Of a stretch of DNA of 64,000 bases, positions 8,206 through 17,270 are shown piece by piece (position 1 is the first letter of the stretch; each line of letters opens with the position of its first letter). Both the position numbers and the translations under genes were made by a program. The DNA is from Bacteroides sp. (GTDB lineage: Bacteria; Bacteroidota; Bacteroidia; Bacteroidales; Bacteroidaceae), in contig NZ_JASLER010000078.1 in NCBI RefSeq assembly GCF_030151085.1, forward strand, positions 62,001 through 126,000, in the 5' to 3' direction. The notes below the pieces were generated by a model that did not search any database, was not told where the DNA came from, and was given only the letters and a program-made list of their open reading frames with translations.

Positions 8206-9201
8206 ATGGAACAAAATGAAATAATCATATATCAGTCTCAGGATGGTACGATAAAAGTTGATGTCCTATTCTCCGAAGAGACGGTTTGGCTAACAATTGA
8301 TCAAATGGCTACTTTGTTTGGGAAATCCAGGTCAACTATCAATGAGCATATTCTGAACGCATATAGCGAAGGTGAGCTGAACGAGGAGAGAACGAAGAGA
8401 AAAATCGGAATTTCCGATTTTTCTACCAAGCCGACAAATTATTATAATCTGGACGTCATCATTTCGGTTGGTTATAGAGTAAAATCTGTGCAAGGTACGC
8501 AGTTCCGTATTTGGGCAACGCAACGTTTACGGGATTATATCATCAAGGGATTTGCTCTGAACGATGAGCGATTCAAGAGTGGATCATCTATGAACTACTT
8601 CCGGGAGCTGTTAGACAGAATTCGGGAGATTCGTTTGTCGGAGCGGCTATTCTATCAGCAGATCAAAGACATTTACTCCACAAGTATTGATTACGATCCG
8701 TCCGACGAAATGACCCTTGCCTTTTACAAAGAGGTGCAAAATAAACTTCTTTGGGCGGTTAGTGACAAGACTGCAGCGGAGTTGATTTATTATCGGGCAA
8801 ATGCCGCATTACCGCAAATGGGGCTGACGTCGACTTCTTTGCCGAACAAGGTTCGTAAGGCAGATGTGGAAATTGGGAAGAACTATTTGAATGAAGAGGA
8901 GATTGGGCTTTTGAAATTGATTGTAGAGCAATTCCTTGCTTATGCGGAGACTCAAGCGATTCAACACAAACCGATGTATATGCGGGATTGGATTGAGAAA
9001 CTGAAGCAGGTGCTTACGATGAATGATAAAAATATATTGGAGCACGCCGGATCAATCTCTCATAAACTGGCACTACAAAAAGCCGCTGATGAGTATGACA
9101 AATACAAGGAGACACAAAAGCAGTTGGAGCGATTAGAAAGCATTAAAGAATTGGAACAAGACATTCAAAAGCTGAATAAAAATAAGAAAAAAAGGGAATA
9201 G
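8206..9201 (+). CDS. RhuM-family protein (virulence RhuM, putative DNA-binding)
   Basis: Member of the RhuM family, found in pathogenicity and other genomic islands; the molecular function is not well established. The 331-residue protein has the family's N-terminal block, with TVWLTIDQMATLFGKSRSTINEHI (residues about 24-47) resembling a helix-turn-helix, followed by YYNLDVIISVGYRVKS and GTQFRIWATQRLRDYIIKGFALND. The C-terminal half is helical and ends in a Lys/Glu-rich coiled coil. I prefer the ATG at 8206 over one four codons upstream because it matches the usual N-terminus. It is the last gene of the accessory island and is followed by a hairpin. Confidence 0.88.
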   Translation: MEQNEIIIYQSQDGTIKVDVLFSEETVWLTIDQMATLFGKSRSTINEHILNAYSEGELNEERTKRKIGISDFSTKPTNYYNLDVIISVGYRVKSVQGTQFRIWATQRLRDYIIKGFALNDERFKSGSSMNYFRELLDRIREIRLSERLFYQQIKDIYSTSIDYDPSDEMTLAFYKEVQNKLLWAVSDKTAAELIYYRANAALPQMGLTSTSLPNKVRKADVEIGKNYLNEEEIGLLKLIVEQFLAYAETQAIQHKPMYMRDWIEKLKQVLTMNDKNILEHAGSISHKLALQKAADEYDKYKETQKQLERLESIKELEQDIQKLNKNKKKRE

Positions 9202-9205
9202 AAGA

Positions 9206-9237
9206 ATCTCGCCCTCTTATAGATCAGAGAGCGAGAT
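9206..9237. terminator. Hairpin between convergent genes, likely bidirectional terminator
   Basis: ATCTCGCcCTCT pairs with AGAGaGCGAGAT around an eight-base loop. It lies between the RhuM stop (9201) and the oppositely directed CBM9-like gene (stop at 9273). Confidence 0.6.
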
Positions 9238-9272
9238 ACTTCTATTTACTAAAATGTATTCTATTTCCGCTT

Positions 9273-10007
9273 TTATTCCATATTCAACGTTCCGAAGAAC
9301 TCCGGACAATGGAAGTTCGGCTTTTCCAGTTCGATGGGACTCCATGAAAGAAAGTGAGGCGTCTGAAGACCATCGCCGCATTTATAGAAATTGGCACGAA
9401 CCGTCTTACCATCTAAGGAAGTAATGTTGTGCAAGAAGAAAGCAGAATAAGGGATAACCAAGGCTACTTCCCAACCACACTCTCCTACTCTTTCAGGGAA
9501 AGATTCACGACCCAGTGAAGACCAGCGTTGTACTTCGTCGAGTACTTCTTGCGGGGCATGCTGACGATTGTTTCGTCCGGCACCGGCACCAATCAGTAAA
9601 GTTCCGGCACAGTTGCATTCCATATTGTAATAAACTCCATCACCAGCAGGAATAGAGAAAAACTCAACACAAGCATCTTCCCAAACCGGACCGTTGTCTT
9701 TTCCGGCAATGGCACGCACACTGGCTTCTTTCACTTTGTAATGCAACAGGATAGCATCTTCCGTATGGGCTATACGGAATTCCACATTAGGACAATACGG
9801 AAACGCAGCCCAATTTACCGTGTTTATCGGTTCAAAAGCTACCTTCTCCTGATCCAGAAGGGCGGGAACGGATTCCACAGGTATGCTTGCCGCACTTACC
9901 TTCTTTACATTCAATTCTTTCATTTTACTATTTTGAGGATTAATTGCAGATAGTGGCAGCACACAGAGTACCACTACCACTATCGTTAAACATTTTCTCA
10001 TATACAT
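9273..10007 (-). CDS. Carbohydrate-binding family 9-like secreted protein
   Basis: Protein of 244 residues with an N-terminal hydrophobic signal segment (CLTIVVVVLCVLPLSAI). The rest resembles the CBM9-like fold seen in many Bacteroides proteins: ILLHYKVKEASVRAI, GPVWEDACVEFF, YYNMECNCAGTLL, WEVALVIPYSAFF and a Trp/Pro-rich C-terminus ending in an F-G-x-L motif. It probably binds a sugar or glycan in the cell envelope; no catalytic motif is visible. Its first 10 bases overlap the end of the sugar kinase gene upstream, so the two are translationally coupled. Confidence 0.75.
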   Translation of the reverse strand: MYMRKCLTIVVVVLCVLPLSAINPQNSKMKELNVKKVSAASIPVESVPALLDQEKVAFEPINTVNWAAFPYCPNVEFRIAHTEDAILLHYKVKEASVRAIAGKDNGPVWEDACVEFFSIPAGDGVYYNMECNCAGTLLIGAGAGRNNRQHAPQEVLDEVQRWSSLGRESFPERVGECGWEVALVIPYSAFFLHNITSLDGKTVRANFYKCGDGLQTPHFLSWSPIELEKPNFHCPEFFGTLNME

Positions 10008-11080
10008 GAGGCTATGAATTTTTGCATCTCCGGAGTATGTTCTTCTACGCTCTGAAGCAACTTAAACTGTGCTTTAGTACGTACAAGGTTATGTTCCGGA
10101 TACTGTATTTTATAATAAGTATCACCATTAATGTAATCCGCCAAGAAACGTACACACTGCATGTAAGGGAAAAGAGCGGCAGCGTATGGCAGATTCTCAA
10201 TCTCTAGCGGCAACAAGAAAGACTTAGCTGATTCCAGATAACCTTTGGTGAATGCCTTGAAGATCTCCATATTAAAGTTCACATTATCCAGGTTCTTGTC
10301 ATCTTCGAGTCCGGTATTAGCACCCGAACGAAGGAAGTCGCCGAAATCGGAGAAGATATAGCTGGGCATTACGGTGTCGAGGTCGATAACACAAAGAACA
10401 GTACCATCTTCGTCGAACATCATATTATTCACCTTAGTGTCGCAATGGCAAACACGTTTCGGAAGCTTTCCTTCACGGTGCAGACGCTCTGCCTTGCACA
10501 TTTCATCGGCGCGCTTCTCTATTTCATCCAAGAAGTACTGTACTTCCTTGACACGTCCTGCTGCATCGGCAGCTACTGCATCACGAAGTTGCTTCAAACG
10601 GAATTCCATGTTGTGGAAGTCGGGTATGGTTTCACCCAGTGTATCGGGAATATCTGCCAGCATAGCTTGGAAATTACCGAAGGCTGCTCCTGCATAATAG
10701 GAATATTCAGGATTCACCGTTTCGTAAGTCTTAGCACGTGGAATGAATGTCATAATACGCCAGTAGTTTTCGCCATCGTACCAGTAAGTCTTTCCATCCA
10801 TAGCGGGGATGAAATGGAGTACTTTACGGTCGATATCCGTTTCTCCCTTTTCTTCCAGTTTCTTGCGGATGTGACCGGTTACAGCATCAATATTTGCCTG
10901 CAACATTTCCACATTCTGGAAAATGGCATGGTTGATGCGTTGCATTACGTAGTCAGGAGCGTCTTCCTCAACAGTAGTAACTTTGTACGTGTCGTTAATA
11001 AGTCCTGCGCCTAACGGTTTGATTTCTTGAACTGTACCCTCCAACTGGAAGTGAGATACAATAGATAAAAGGTCTTTCAT
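9998..11080 (-). CDS. Sugar kinase of the aminoglycoside phosphotransferase fold (N-acetylhexosamine 1-kinase-like)
   Basis: Cytoplasmic kinase of 360 residues. The Brenner-type catalytic loop HCDTKVNNMMFD (about 213-224) and the metal-binding segment VIDLDTVMPSYIFSDFGDF (about 231-249) match NahK-type kinases, which phosphorylate N-acetylhexosamines at C1. The N-terminal LGAGLINDTYKV fits the ATP-binding loop. The CBM9-like gene overlaps its 3' end, an arrangement that points to glycan salvage. A minus-strand -7 box lies at 11106-11113. The exact acceptor sugar is an inference from family resemblance. Confidence 0.82.
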   Translation of the reverse strand: MKDLLSIVSHFQLEGTVQEIKPLGAGLINDTYKVTTVEEDAPDYVMQRINHAIFQNVEMLQANIDAVTGHIRKKLEEKGETDIDRKVLHFIPAMDGKTYWYDGENYWRIMTFIPRAKTYETVNPEYSYYAGAAFGNFQAMLADIPDTLGETIPDFHNMEFRLKQLRDAVAADAAGRVKEVQYFLDEIEKRADEMCKAERLHREGKLPKRVCHCDTKVNNMMFDEDGTVLCVIDLDTVMPSYIFSDFGDFLRSGANTGLEDDKNLDNVNFNMEIFKAFTKGYLESAKSFLLPLEIENLPYAAALFPYMQCVRFLADYINGDTYYKIQYPEHNLVRTKAQFKLLQSVEEHTPEMQKFIASCI

Positions 11081-11105
11081 GATAACTAAACATTTAATTA
11101 TTATA

Positions 11106-11113
11106 CAAATATA
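11106..11113 (-). promoter_or_regulatory. -7 promoter element for the sugar kinase/CBM9 operon
   Basis: Read on the minus strand this is TATATTTG, a full TAnnTTTG match, 26 bp before the start codon at 11080. A clear -33 element was not seen. Confidence 0.5.
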
Positions 11114-11206
11114 CGTTCTTTACATTCTACTAAAAGGCTAATATCGTCCGATGAGCCTCCAAAATTATACATTTAAACAGACATTACAACAAAAACCGTT
11201 GAGTAA

Positions 11207-14200
11207 ATGAGAAATCTTGCACAAAATATTCATATATTTGTAACTGAAACCTTAAAAAATGCCTCAACCGTGCAGAAGTTTATCATTCGGCTATCTATTG
11301 TTATAGTATGCTTGGTTACTACCACCTTGCAAGGACAGAACATTACTTTTAACCACATAACCACCGATGACGGTCTATCACAATTCTCGGTTAACAGTCT
11401 GTATATCGATGAAAACGGTGCTATTTGGATTGGTACCCGTGAGGGATTGAACCGATACGATGGAAAAGATATTCAAACTTACAAATTGCGTAAGGATGAT
11501 CCAAACAGTTTGTTTTGCAATACAGTATTGCGCATAACGGGCAATCGTAAAGGTAAAATCTACCTGCTTTGTACAGAAGGAATTGCTGAATTTAATCTTG
11601 CCACACAAAAGTTCAGAACGCTACTACAGGGTAATATCAGCAGTATTTATTATAACGACGGACTTTTCATTGGGAAGAAGAACGAGATTTACTGCTATAA
11701 CGAGCAGACCGGCAACTTCAATCTATACTACCAGTTGGCAAATAAGAATCTGGAGATCTTCTGCATGCACATAGACAAAGGACAGCTTTGGATGGGTACT
11801 ACCAGCGACGGTGTCTATCGGCTGCATTTAGATAACAAGGAACTGACGCATCCCATCCTGAAAGGAAATATTACCAGCATTTACCAAGATAACGAAGGCA
11901 AGTTGTGGATAGGTAGTTGGGAAGAAGGCCTGTTCAAGGTAAAGACAAACGGCGAAATTGTAAACTTCAGATATGATTCCAATAATACTCACAGCCTCTC
12001 TTCCAACTTTGTAAGAGCCTGCTGTGAAGACAATCTCGGCAATATCTGGATAGGTACTTTCAACGGACTTAACCGCTACGATAAGAGTACCGGACTATTT
12101 CAGAATCACACCGCCACTGATACCCAGACTGATGGTCTGACCAATTCTTCCATCTGGTGTATCGTTAAAGATAACCAAGGCACTTTATGGATGGGGACTT
12201 ACTTTGGCGGCGTTAATTACTTCAATCCTGAATATGAGATTTATACCCGCTACATCTACTCTCCGATAGAAAAGAACGGACTGAGTAATCCGGTAGTAGG
12301 ACGTAGCATAGAAGACAAAGACGGTAACCTATGGATAGGAACTGAAGGAGGCGGATTGAATTATTACAACCGTCGTACGCGTGAATTCAAGTGGTTCCGA
12401 CCGGGCGACGGCGCAAACAGCATCTCACACAATAATATCAAAGCTCTCTATTACGATGCCGACAAGCAATTAATATGGATAGGCACGCATCTGGGAGGTT
12501 TGAACAAACTGGATATACGCACCAATCGCTTCACGCATTACCGCATGGAAGCCAATAATCCGGAAACACTGCCTTCGGATATCGTTCGTGATATTGCCCC
12601 TTATCAAAATTATCTGATTATCGCCACACAGAATGGCGTATGCCTTTTTGATCCGGATAACGGTAAATGCCAACAGTTATTCCAGGACTCAAAAGAAGGT
12701 AAAAGGATTAAGATGGTAGCCGATGTAATGTTCGATAGCCAGGGTACTCTTTGGATTGCCGCCACAGGTGAAGGGGTATTCAGTTACCGCTTTGATACCC
12801 GCAAATTGGTTAATTACCGTTACGACCCAGCCAACATTCACAGCATCAGCAATAACAATATAAACAATATTACCGAAGATAGTAAAGGCAATTTATGGTT
12901 CTCTACTTCTGGTAGCGGACTGGACTTATATCGCCCTGCAAGCAATGATTTCGAAAACTTCGACCAACAGGACGGGTTATCCAGTGATTGTATTTACGAG
13001 ACGCAAGAATCGCCCAGTAGCCACAAGCTGTTGCTCATTACCAACGAAGGCTTTTCGATCTTTGACTACCACAACAAGCAGTTCCAAAACTACAGTACGG
13101 AAAACGGATTCCCACTGACGGCTGTCAACGAGAATGCCCTTTGCGTAACCCGTGACGGCGAGATATTCCTGGGTGGTACGCAAGGCATGATCTCCTTTCA
13201 CGAAATGGAATTGAACTTCACTCCCAAACCCTATCAAATCAACCTTTCACGCCTCATCGTGAACGGAACTGAAATACAGGTAGGAGATGATACGGATATC
13301 TTACAGCAGTCTTTGTTCTATACTCGTGAGATTACACTCAATGCCAATCAGTCCATGTTCAGTATAGAGTTTGCCACCTCCAACTATGTGGCTGCCAACA
13401 AAGACGATATTATCTACAAACTGGAAGGTTTTTCCAAAGATTGGAACAGCACCCGTGGATTGCATACCATTACTTATACGAACCTGAATGCAGGCACTTA
13501 CAACCTACTGATTAAACCTGCCGGCAAAGATGAAAGTCTCTGTCCGCAAGTACACCTCACCATCCATGTGTTACCGCCTTATTACAAGACTCCCCTAGCC
13601 TATATTATCTATCTCATTATTACCGGGGCATTGTTATGGTACTTGGTACGTACATACAAATCGAGAATCAAACTGCGTGAGTCTCTGAAATACGAACAGA
13701 AGCACATTCAGGATGTAGAAGCGCTGAATCAGTCGAAACTGCGTTTCTTTACCAACATCTCGCACGAATTCCGTACTCCGCTAACTTTGATTGTTGCGCA
13801 AGTGGAAACCTTGCTTCAATTGCAGAACTTTACACCCGCTATTTATAATAAGGTGTTAAGCATTTACAAGAACAGTATCCAGTTGAGGGAACTCATTACC
13901 GAACTGCTCGACTTCCGCAAACAAGAACAAGGGCACATGAAGATAAAGGTAAGTCAGCACAATATAGTGAACTTCTTGTACGAAAACTATCTGTTATTCA
14001 TGGAATATGCCAGCACCAAGCAAATCAGTTTCAACTTTGAGAAAGAGACCGATAGCCTGGAAGTATGGTACGACCAGAAACAGATGCAGAAAGTTATCAA
14101 TAATCTTCTCTCTAATGCCATTAAACACACAAAAGCCGAAGATTCCATTACCCTCAGCATCAAGACAGAAGGTAACAACGCTGTGATTCGGGTAACCGAC

Positions 14201-15349
14201 ACCGGTAGTGGCATTGACGCCAAAGAGGTAGACAAGATTTTCGACCGCTTTTACCAAATAGAACAATTAGACTCTACCGATGCAAGTAAAACAGGTACCG
14301 GTATTGGTCTTGCCCTGACAAAAGGCATTGTGGAGCTTCATCACGGTACTATTCGTGTAGAAAGCCAGTTAGGAAAAGGAACCAGTTTCATCGTAACCTT
14401 GCAACTGGGCAATGCACAATTCATCGAAGAACAAATCAATAAGAATGTCGATAGCATTCAGCAGATAGAAGCTCCTAAACCGGAAAACGACGCTCTGCTG
14501 AAAGCTGAACTGGAAGAAAACGCACCTAATAAACGTCTGCCCGACGCCAAAATACTCATTGTAGAAGACAATGATTCTATACGTGAGATGTTGGCTAATA
14601 TCTTCAATCCTTTCTATGAAGTACTTACTGCTGCCGACGGAGAGGAAGGTTTGGCTCTTGTAAACAGCGAAATGCCTACCATTGTTGTCAGTGACGTAGT
14701 AATGCCCAAAATGTCCGGTACAGAATTGTGCAAGCAGATAAAAAGTGACTTCAATACCTGCCACATCCCCGTAGTACTGCTGACGGCACGGACTGCCATC
14801 GAACAAAATATTGAAGGACTACGTATCGGAGCCGACGATTACATCACCAAACCGTTCAATACGAACTTGCTAATATCCCGATGCAACAACCTCGTGAACT
14901 CACGCATCCTCTTACAGGAGAAGTTCAGCAAGCAACCGCAAGCTTTTGCTCAAATGCTTGCCACCAACCCGATAGATAAGGATATTCTGGATCGTGCCAT
15001 GACCATCATCGAAAATCACCTGGATGATACAGAGTTTAATGTCAACGTCTTTGCCCGTGAAATGGCTATGGCACGTACCAACTTGTTCACCAAGCTGAAA
15101 GCCATCACCGGACAAACCCCGAATGACTTTATCCTGACCATCCGTCTCAAGAAAGGTGCATTCATGTTGCGCAATAACCCGGAACTGAATATTACCGAGA
15201 TTTCTGATAAAATAGGCTTCAGTTCTTCCCGTTACTTCTCGAAGTGCTTTAAAGATATCTATCACGTAAGTCCGCTAGCATATCGCAAAGGGGAGAATTC
15301 GGAAAACTCAGAAGATTCAGAAGACTCAGATACCGACGAGGAAGCATAA
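11207..15349 (+). CDS. Hybrid two-component system regulator (HTCS) of PUL 1
   Basis: Single-protein sensor, kinase and transcription factor of 1,380 residues. A signal/anchor segment (about 28-45) is followed by two-component beta-propeller repeats (IWIGTREGLNRYDGK and many similar blocks, about 50-690), a Y_Y_Y domain (about 700-790) and a transmembrane helix (about 797-818). Then come HisKA with the phospho-acceptor His near 853 (FFTNISHEFRTPLT), a HATPase domain, a receiver domain with Asp near 1163 (VVSDVVMPKMSG) and a C-terminal AraC-type HTH (about 1260-1370). It probably senses an oligosaccharide in the periplasm and activates the sulfatase-SusC-SusD genes downstream. The last 20 residues are an unusual acidic repeat (SEDSEDSDTDEEA). 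Length and domain order are standard for Bacteroides HTCS. Confidence 0.96.
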   Translation: MRNLAQNIHIFVTETLKNASTVQKFIIRLSIVIVCLVTTTLQGQNITFNHITTDDGLSQFSVNSLYIDENGAIWIGTREGLNRYDGKDIQTYKLRKDDPNSLFCNTVLRITGNRKGKIYLLCTEGIAEFNLATQKFRTLLQGNISSIYYNDGLFIGKKNEIYCYNEQTGNFNLYYQLANKNLEIFCMHIDKGQLWMGTTSDGVYRLHLDNKELTHPILKGNITSIYQDNEGKLWIGSWEEGLFKVKTNGEIVNFRYDSNNTHSLSSNFVRACCEDNLGNIWIGTFNGLNRYDKSTGLFQNHTATDTQTDGLTNSSIWCIVKDNQGTLWMGTYFGGVNYFNPEYEIYTRYIYSPIEKNGLSNPVVGRSIEDKDGNLWIGTEGGGLNYYNRRTREFKWFRPGDGANSISHNNIKALYYDADKQLIWIGTHLGGLNKLDIRTNRFTHYRMEANNPETLPSDIVRDIAPYQNYLIIATQNGVCLFDPDNGKCQQLFQDSKEGKRIKMVADVMFDSQGTLWIAATGEGVFSYRFDTRKLVNYRYDPANIHSISNNNINNITEDSKGNLWFSTSGSGLDLYRPASNDFENFDQQDGLSSDCIYETQESPSSHKLLLITNEGFSIFDYHNKQFQNYSTENGFPLTAVNENALCVTRDGEIFLGGTQGMISFHEMELNFTPKPYQINLSRLIVNGTEIQVGDDTDILQQSLFYTREITLNANQSMFSIEFATSNYVAANKDDIIYKLEGFSKDWNSTRGLHTITYTNLNAGTYNLLIKPAGKDESLCPQVHLTIHVLPPYYKTPLAYIIYLIITGALLWYLVRTYKSRIKLRESLKYEQKHIQDVEALNQSKLRFFTNISHEFRTPLTLIVAQVETLLQLQNFTPAIYNKVLSIYKNSIQLRELITELLDFRKQEQGHMKIKVSQHNIVNFLYENYLLFMEYASTKQISFNFEKETDSLEVWYDQKQMQKVINNLLSNAIKHTKAEDSITLSIKTEGNNAVIRVTDTGSGIDAKEVDKIFDRFYQIEQLDSTDASKTGTGIGLALTKGIVELHHGTIRVESQLGKGTSFIVTLQLGNAQFIEEQINKNVDSIQQIEAPKPENDALLKAELEENAPNKRLPDAKILIVEDNDSIREMLANIFNPFYEVLTAADGEEGLALVNSEMPTIVVSDVVMPKMSGTELCKQIKSDFNTCHIPVVLLTARTAIEQNIEGLRIGADDYITKPFNTNLLISRCNNLVNSRILLQEKFSKQPQAFAQMLATNPIDKDILDRAMTIIENHLDDTEFNVNVFAREMAMARTNLFTKLKAITGQTPNDFILTIRLKKGAFMLRNNPELNITEISDKIGFSSSRYFSKCFKDIYHVSPLAYRKGENSENSEDSEDSDTDEEA

Positions 15350-15436
15350 TTGACTTAATCCATGAATTAATTTATTCAATTATTATCCTAACATCAAGCA
15401 AACTTTCCACTTGCATGTTGGGATAGTTCTTTCTTT

Positions 15437-15479
15437 GTACTTCTGTACATTTTCTCCTTTCCTGCGTACTTCTTTGTAC
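15437..15479. promoter_or_regulatory. Paired GTAC dyads upstream of the sulfatase gene
   Basis: GTACTTCTGTAC (15437-15448) and GTACTTCTTTGTAC (15466-15479) lie shortly before the -7 box at 15502. A related perfect 14-bp GTAC dyad lies behind the same gene at 17131-17144. They are candidate regulator sites, perhaps for the adjacent HTCS. Confidence 0.35.
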
Positions 15480-15501
15480 ACTGGTTAAGAATAGATAGCC
15501 C

Positions 15502-15509
15502 TATCTTTG
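15502..15509 (+). promoter_or_regulatory. -7 promoter element for the sulfatase/susCD genes of PUL 1
   Basis: TATCTTTG matches the Bacteroidetes -7 consensus. It lies 33 bp before the sulfatase ATG at 15543. A TTTG at 15473-15476 is a possible but somewhat distant -33 element. Confidence 0.5.
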
Positions 15510-15542
15510 GGGTCAGAAATCAAACTTAAAAGTCCAAAGACT

Positions 15543-17102
15543 ATGAAACATTTATCCTCTCTTCTGACGTTTCTTCCAAGCACAATGCTTTTAGTTGGAT
15601 GCGGTAACGCTTCCAAACAAGAGGCTAAAAGTGCTCTGCCCCAGAAACCCAATATAATATATCTGATTGCAGATGATCTCGGCATTGGCGACCTGAGTTG
15701 TTATGGTGCCACCAAAGTAAGCACTCCCAATATCGACCGCCTTGCGGGTCAAGGTATGCAGTTTACCAATGCTTACGCTACTTCGTCTACCAGTACACCT
15801 TCACGCTTCGGCCTGCTAACAGGCAAATATCCCTGGAGACAGAAGAATACAGGTATTGCCCCGGGCAACTCCGAACTTATTATTGATACAGCCTGCGTCA
15901 CGATGGCCGATATGTTTCAGTCAGAAGGATACGCAACTGCCGCCATAGGTAAATGGCATTTAGGATTAGGTCCCAAAGGAGGAACGGACTTCAATCAACA
16001 AATCAAACCGAATACGCAGGACATTGGTTTCGGTTACGAATTCATCATTCCTGCCACTGTAGACCGTGTTCCCTGCGTCTTTGTCGAAAACGGACGTGTT
16101 GTAGGGCTCGACCCGAATGATCCGATTACCGTAAGCTACGATCATAAAGTAGGTAATTGGCCTACCGGATTGGAGAACCCCGAGCTGGTAAAGATGAAAC
16201 CCAGTCAGGGACATAACAATACCATCATCAACGGTATTCCGCGCATCGGTTGGATGACTGGCGGTAAGTCCGCTCTTTGGGTGGATGAGGACATTGCCGA
16301 TATCATCACCGACAAAGCAAAAAACTTTATTACCTCCCATAAAGATGAACCTTTCTTCCTATATATGGGTACGCAAGATGTTCACGTTCCCCGTGTACCG
16401 CATCCCCGTTTTGCAGGAAAGAGTGGCTTAGGAGTACGTGGAGACGTTATCCTTCAGCTTGACTGGACTGTTGGAGAGATTATGCGTACACTGGATAGTC
16501 TAAAGATTGCAGACAACACCATTATTGTATTCTGTAGCGATAATGGTCCTGTCATTGATGACGGTTATCAAGACCAAGCTTTTGAATTGTTGAATGGACA
16601 TACTCCGATGAAGCATTACCGAGGTGGAAAATACAGTGCATACGATGCAGGAACACGTATTCCTTTTATCGTACGCTGGCCCAATGGCATCAAACCCGGC
16701 AAACAACAAGCTCTATTTTCGATGATCGATGTCTATGCTTCGCTGGCTACCTTATTGAATCATCCATTGAAACCGGGCATAGCTCCCGATAGTCGTGACC
16801 AGTTAAACAACTTCCTAGGAACGGATACTACCGGATGTGACTATATCGTACAGCAGAATTTGGACAATATTTTATCTATTATCCAAAAAGACTGGAAGTA
16901 TATTGAGCCTAGCGATAAGGCTGCCATAGAATTCTGGACTAAAATGGAATTGGGCAACGATCCGAAGCCTCAATTGTACAATCTCTCCATCGACCCGTCA
17001 GAGAAAACCAACGTTGCAGAAGCCAATCCTGAAAGAGTAAAAGCCCTCTCCAGCCTATTAGAAGAGGTAAAAGCAGCCAAAAATCAAAAGGAGAGGAAAT
17101 AG
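15543..17102 (+). CDS. Serine-type sulfatase lipoprotein (S1 family)
   Basis: Type I sulfatase that removes sulfate esters from a glycan. The 519-residue protein starts MKHLSSLLTF with a lipobox ending in Cys20, so it should be membrane-anchored. The metal-binding Asp pair is in IADDLG (44-45). The active-site motif S-T-P-S-R is at 84-88, with Ser84 the residue expected to be converted to formylglycine by an anaerobic maturase; GKYPWR follows. GKWHLGLG (about 141) and FCSDNGP (about 330) are further conserved blocks. An in-frame upstream ATG at 15507 falls over the promoter and was not used. It lies between the HTCS and susC genes, so desulfation is part of PUL 1. The linkage specificity cannot be told. 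Confidence 0.93.
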   Translation: MKHLSSLLTFLPSTMLLVGCGNASKQEAKSALPQKPNIIYLIADDLGIGDLSCYGATKVSTPNIDRLAGQGMQFTNAYATSSTSTPSRFGLLTGKYPWRQKNTGIAPGNSELIIDTACVTMADMFQSEGYATAAIGKWHLGLGPKGGTDFNQQIKPNTQDIGFGYEFIIPATVDRVPCVFVENGRVVGLDPNDPITVSYDHKVGNWPTGLENPELVKMKPSQGHNNTIINGIPRIGWMTGGKSALWVDEDIADIITDKAKNFITSHKDEPFFLYMGTQDVHVPRVPHPRFAGKSGLGVRGDVILQLDWTVGEIMRTLDSLKIADNTIIVFCSDNGPVIDDGYQDQAFELLNGHTPMKHYRGGKYSAYDAGTRIPFIVRWPNGIKPGKQQALFSMIDVYASLATLLNHPLKPGIAPDSRDQLNNFLGTDTTGCDYIVQQNLDNILSIIQKDWKYIEPSDKAAIEFWTKMELGNDPKPQLYNLSIDPSEKTNVAEANPERVKALSSLLEEVKAAKNQKERK

Positions 17103-17115
17103 TACAAGCTGGATG

Positions 17116-17157
17116 TTGTTCGCAGATTTTGTACGAATTCGTACTATTTGCGAACAA
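17116..17157. promoter_or_regulatory. Nested palindrome between sulfatase and susC genes
   Basis: Outer arms TTGTTCGCA (17116-17124) and TGCGAACAA (17149-17157) enclose the perfect 14-bp palindrome GTACGAATTCGTAC (17131-17144). It could be an operator or an RNA stem-loop that separates expression of the two genes. There is no T-tract. Confidence 0.5.
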
Positions 17158-17187
17158 TTAACTAATACTTCATTACCTCTCATCCTA

Positions 17188-17195
17188 TACATTTG
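17188..17195 (+). promoter_or_regulatory. -7 promoter element upstream of susC (PUL 1)
   Basis: TACATTTG fits TAnnTTTG and lies 75 bp before the ATG at 17271, leaving a leader of about 70 nt. It is preceded by the nested palindrome at 17116-17157. Confidence 0.45.
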
Positions 17196-17270
17196 CGGTG
17201 TGATTAATAACGCTAAACTGAAAATCAAACGAAAAACAACCTTTATTAATAACTTATTAAATTAATATTT

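Noticed and set aside
15401..15485. 22-bp array upstream of the sulfatase gene
   Set aside because: The two GTAC dyads are 30 bp apart centre to centre, and no third unit fits a 22-bp step.
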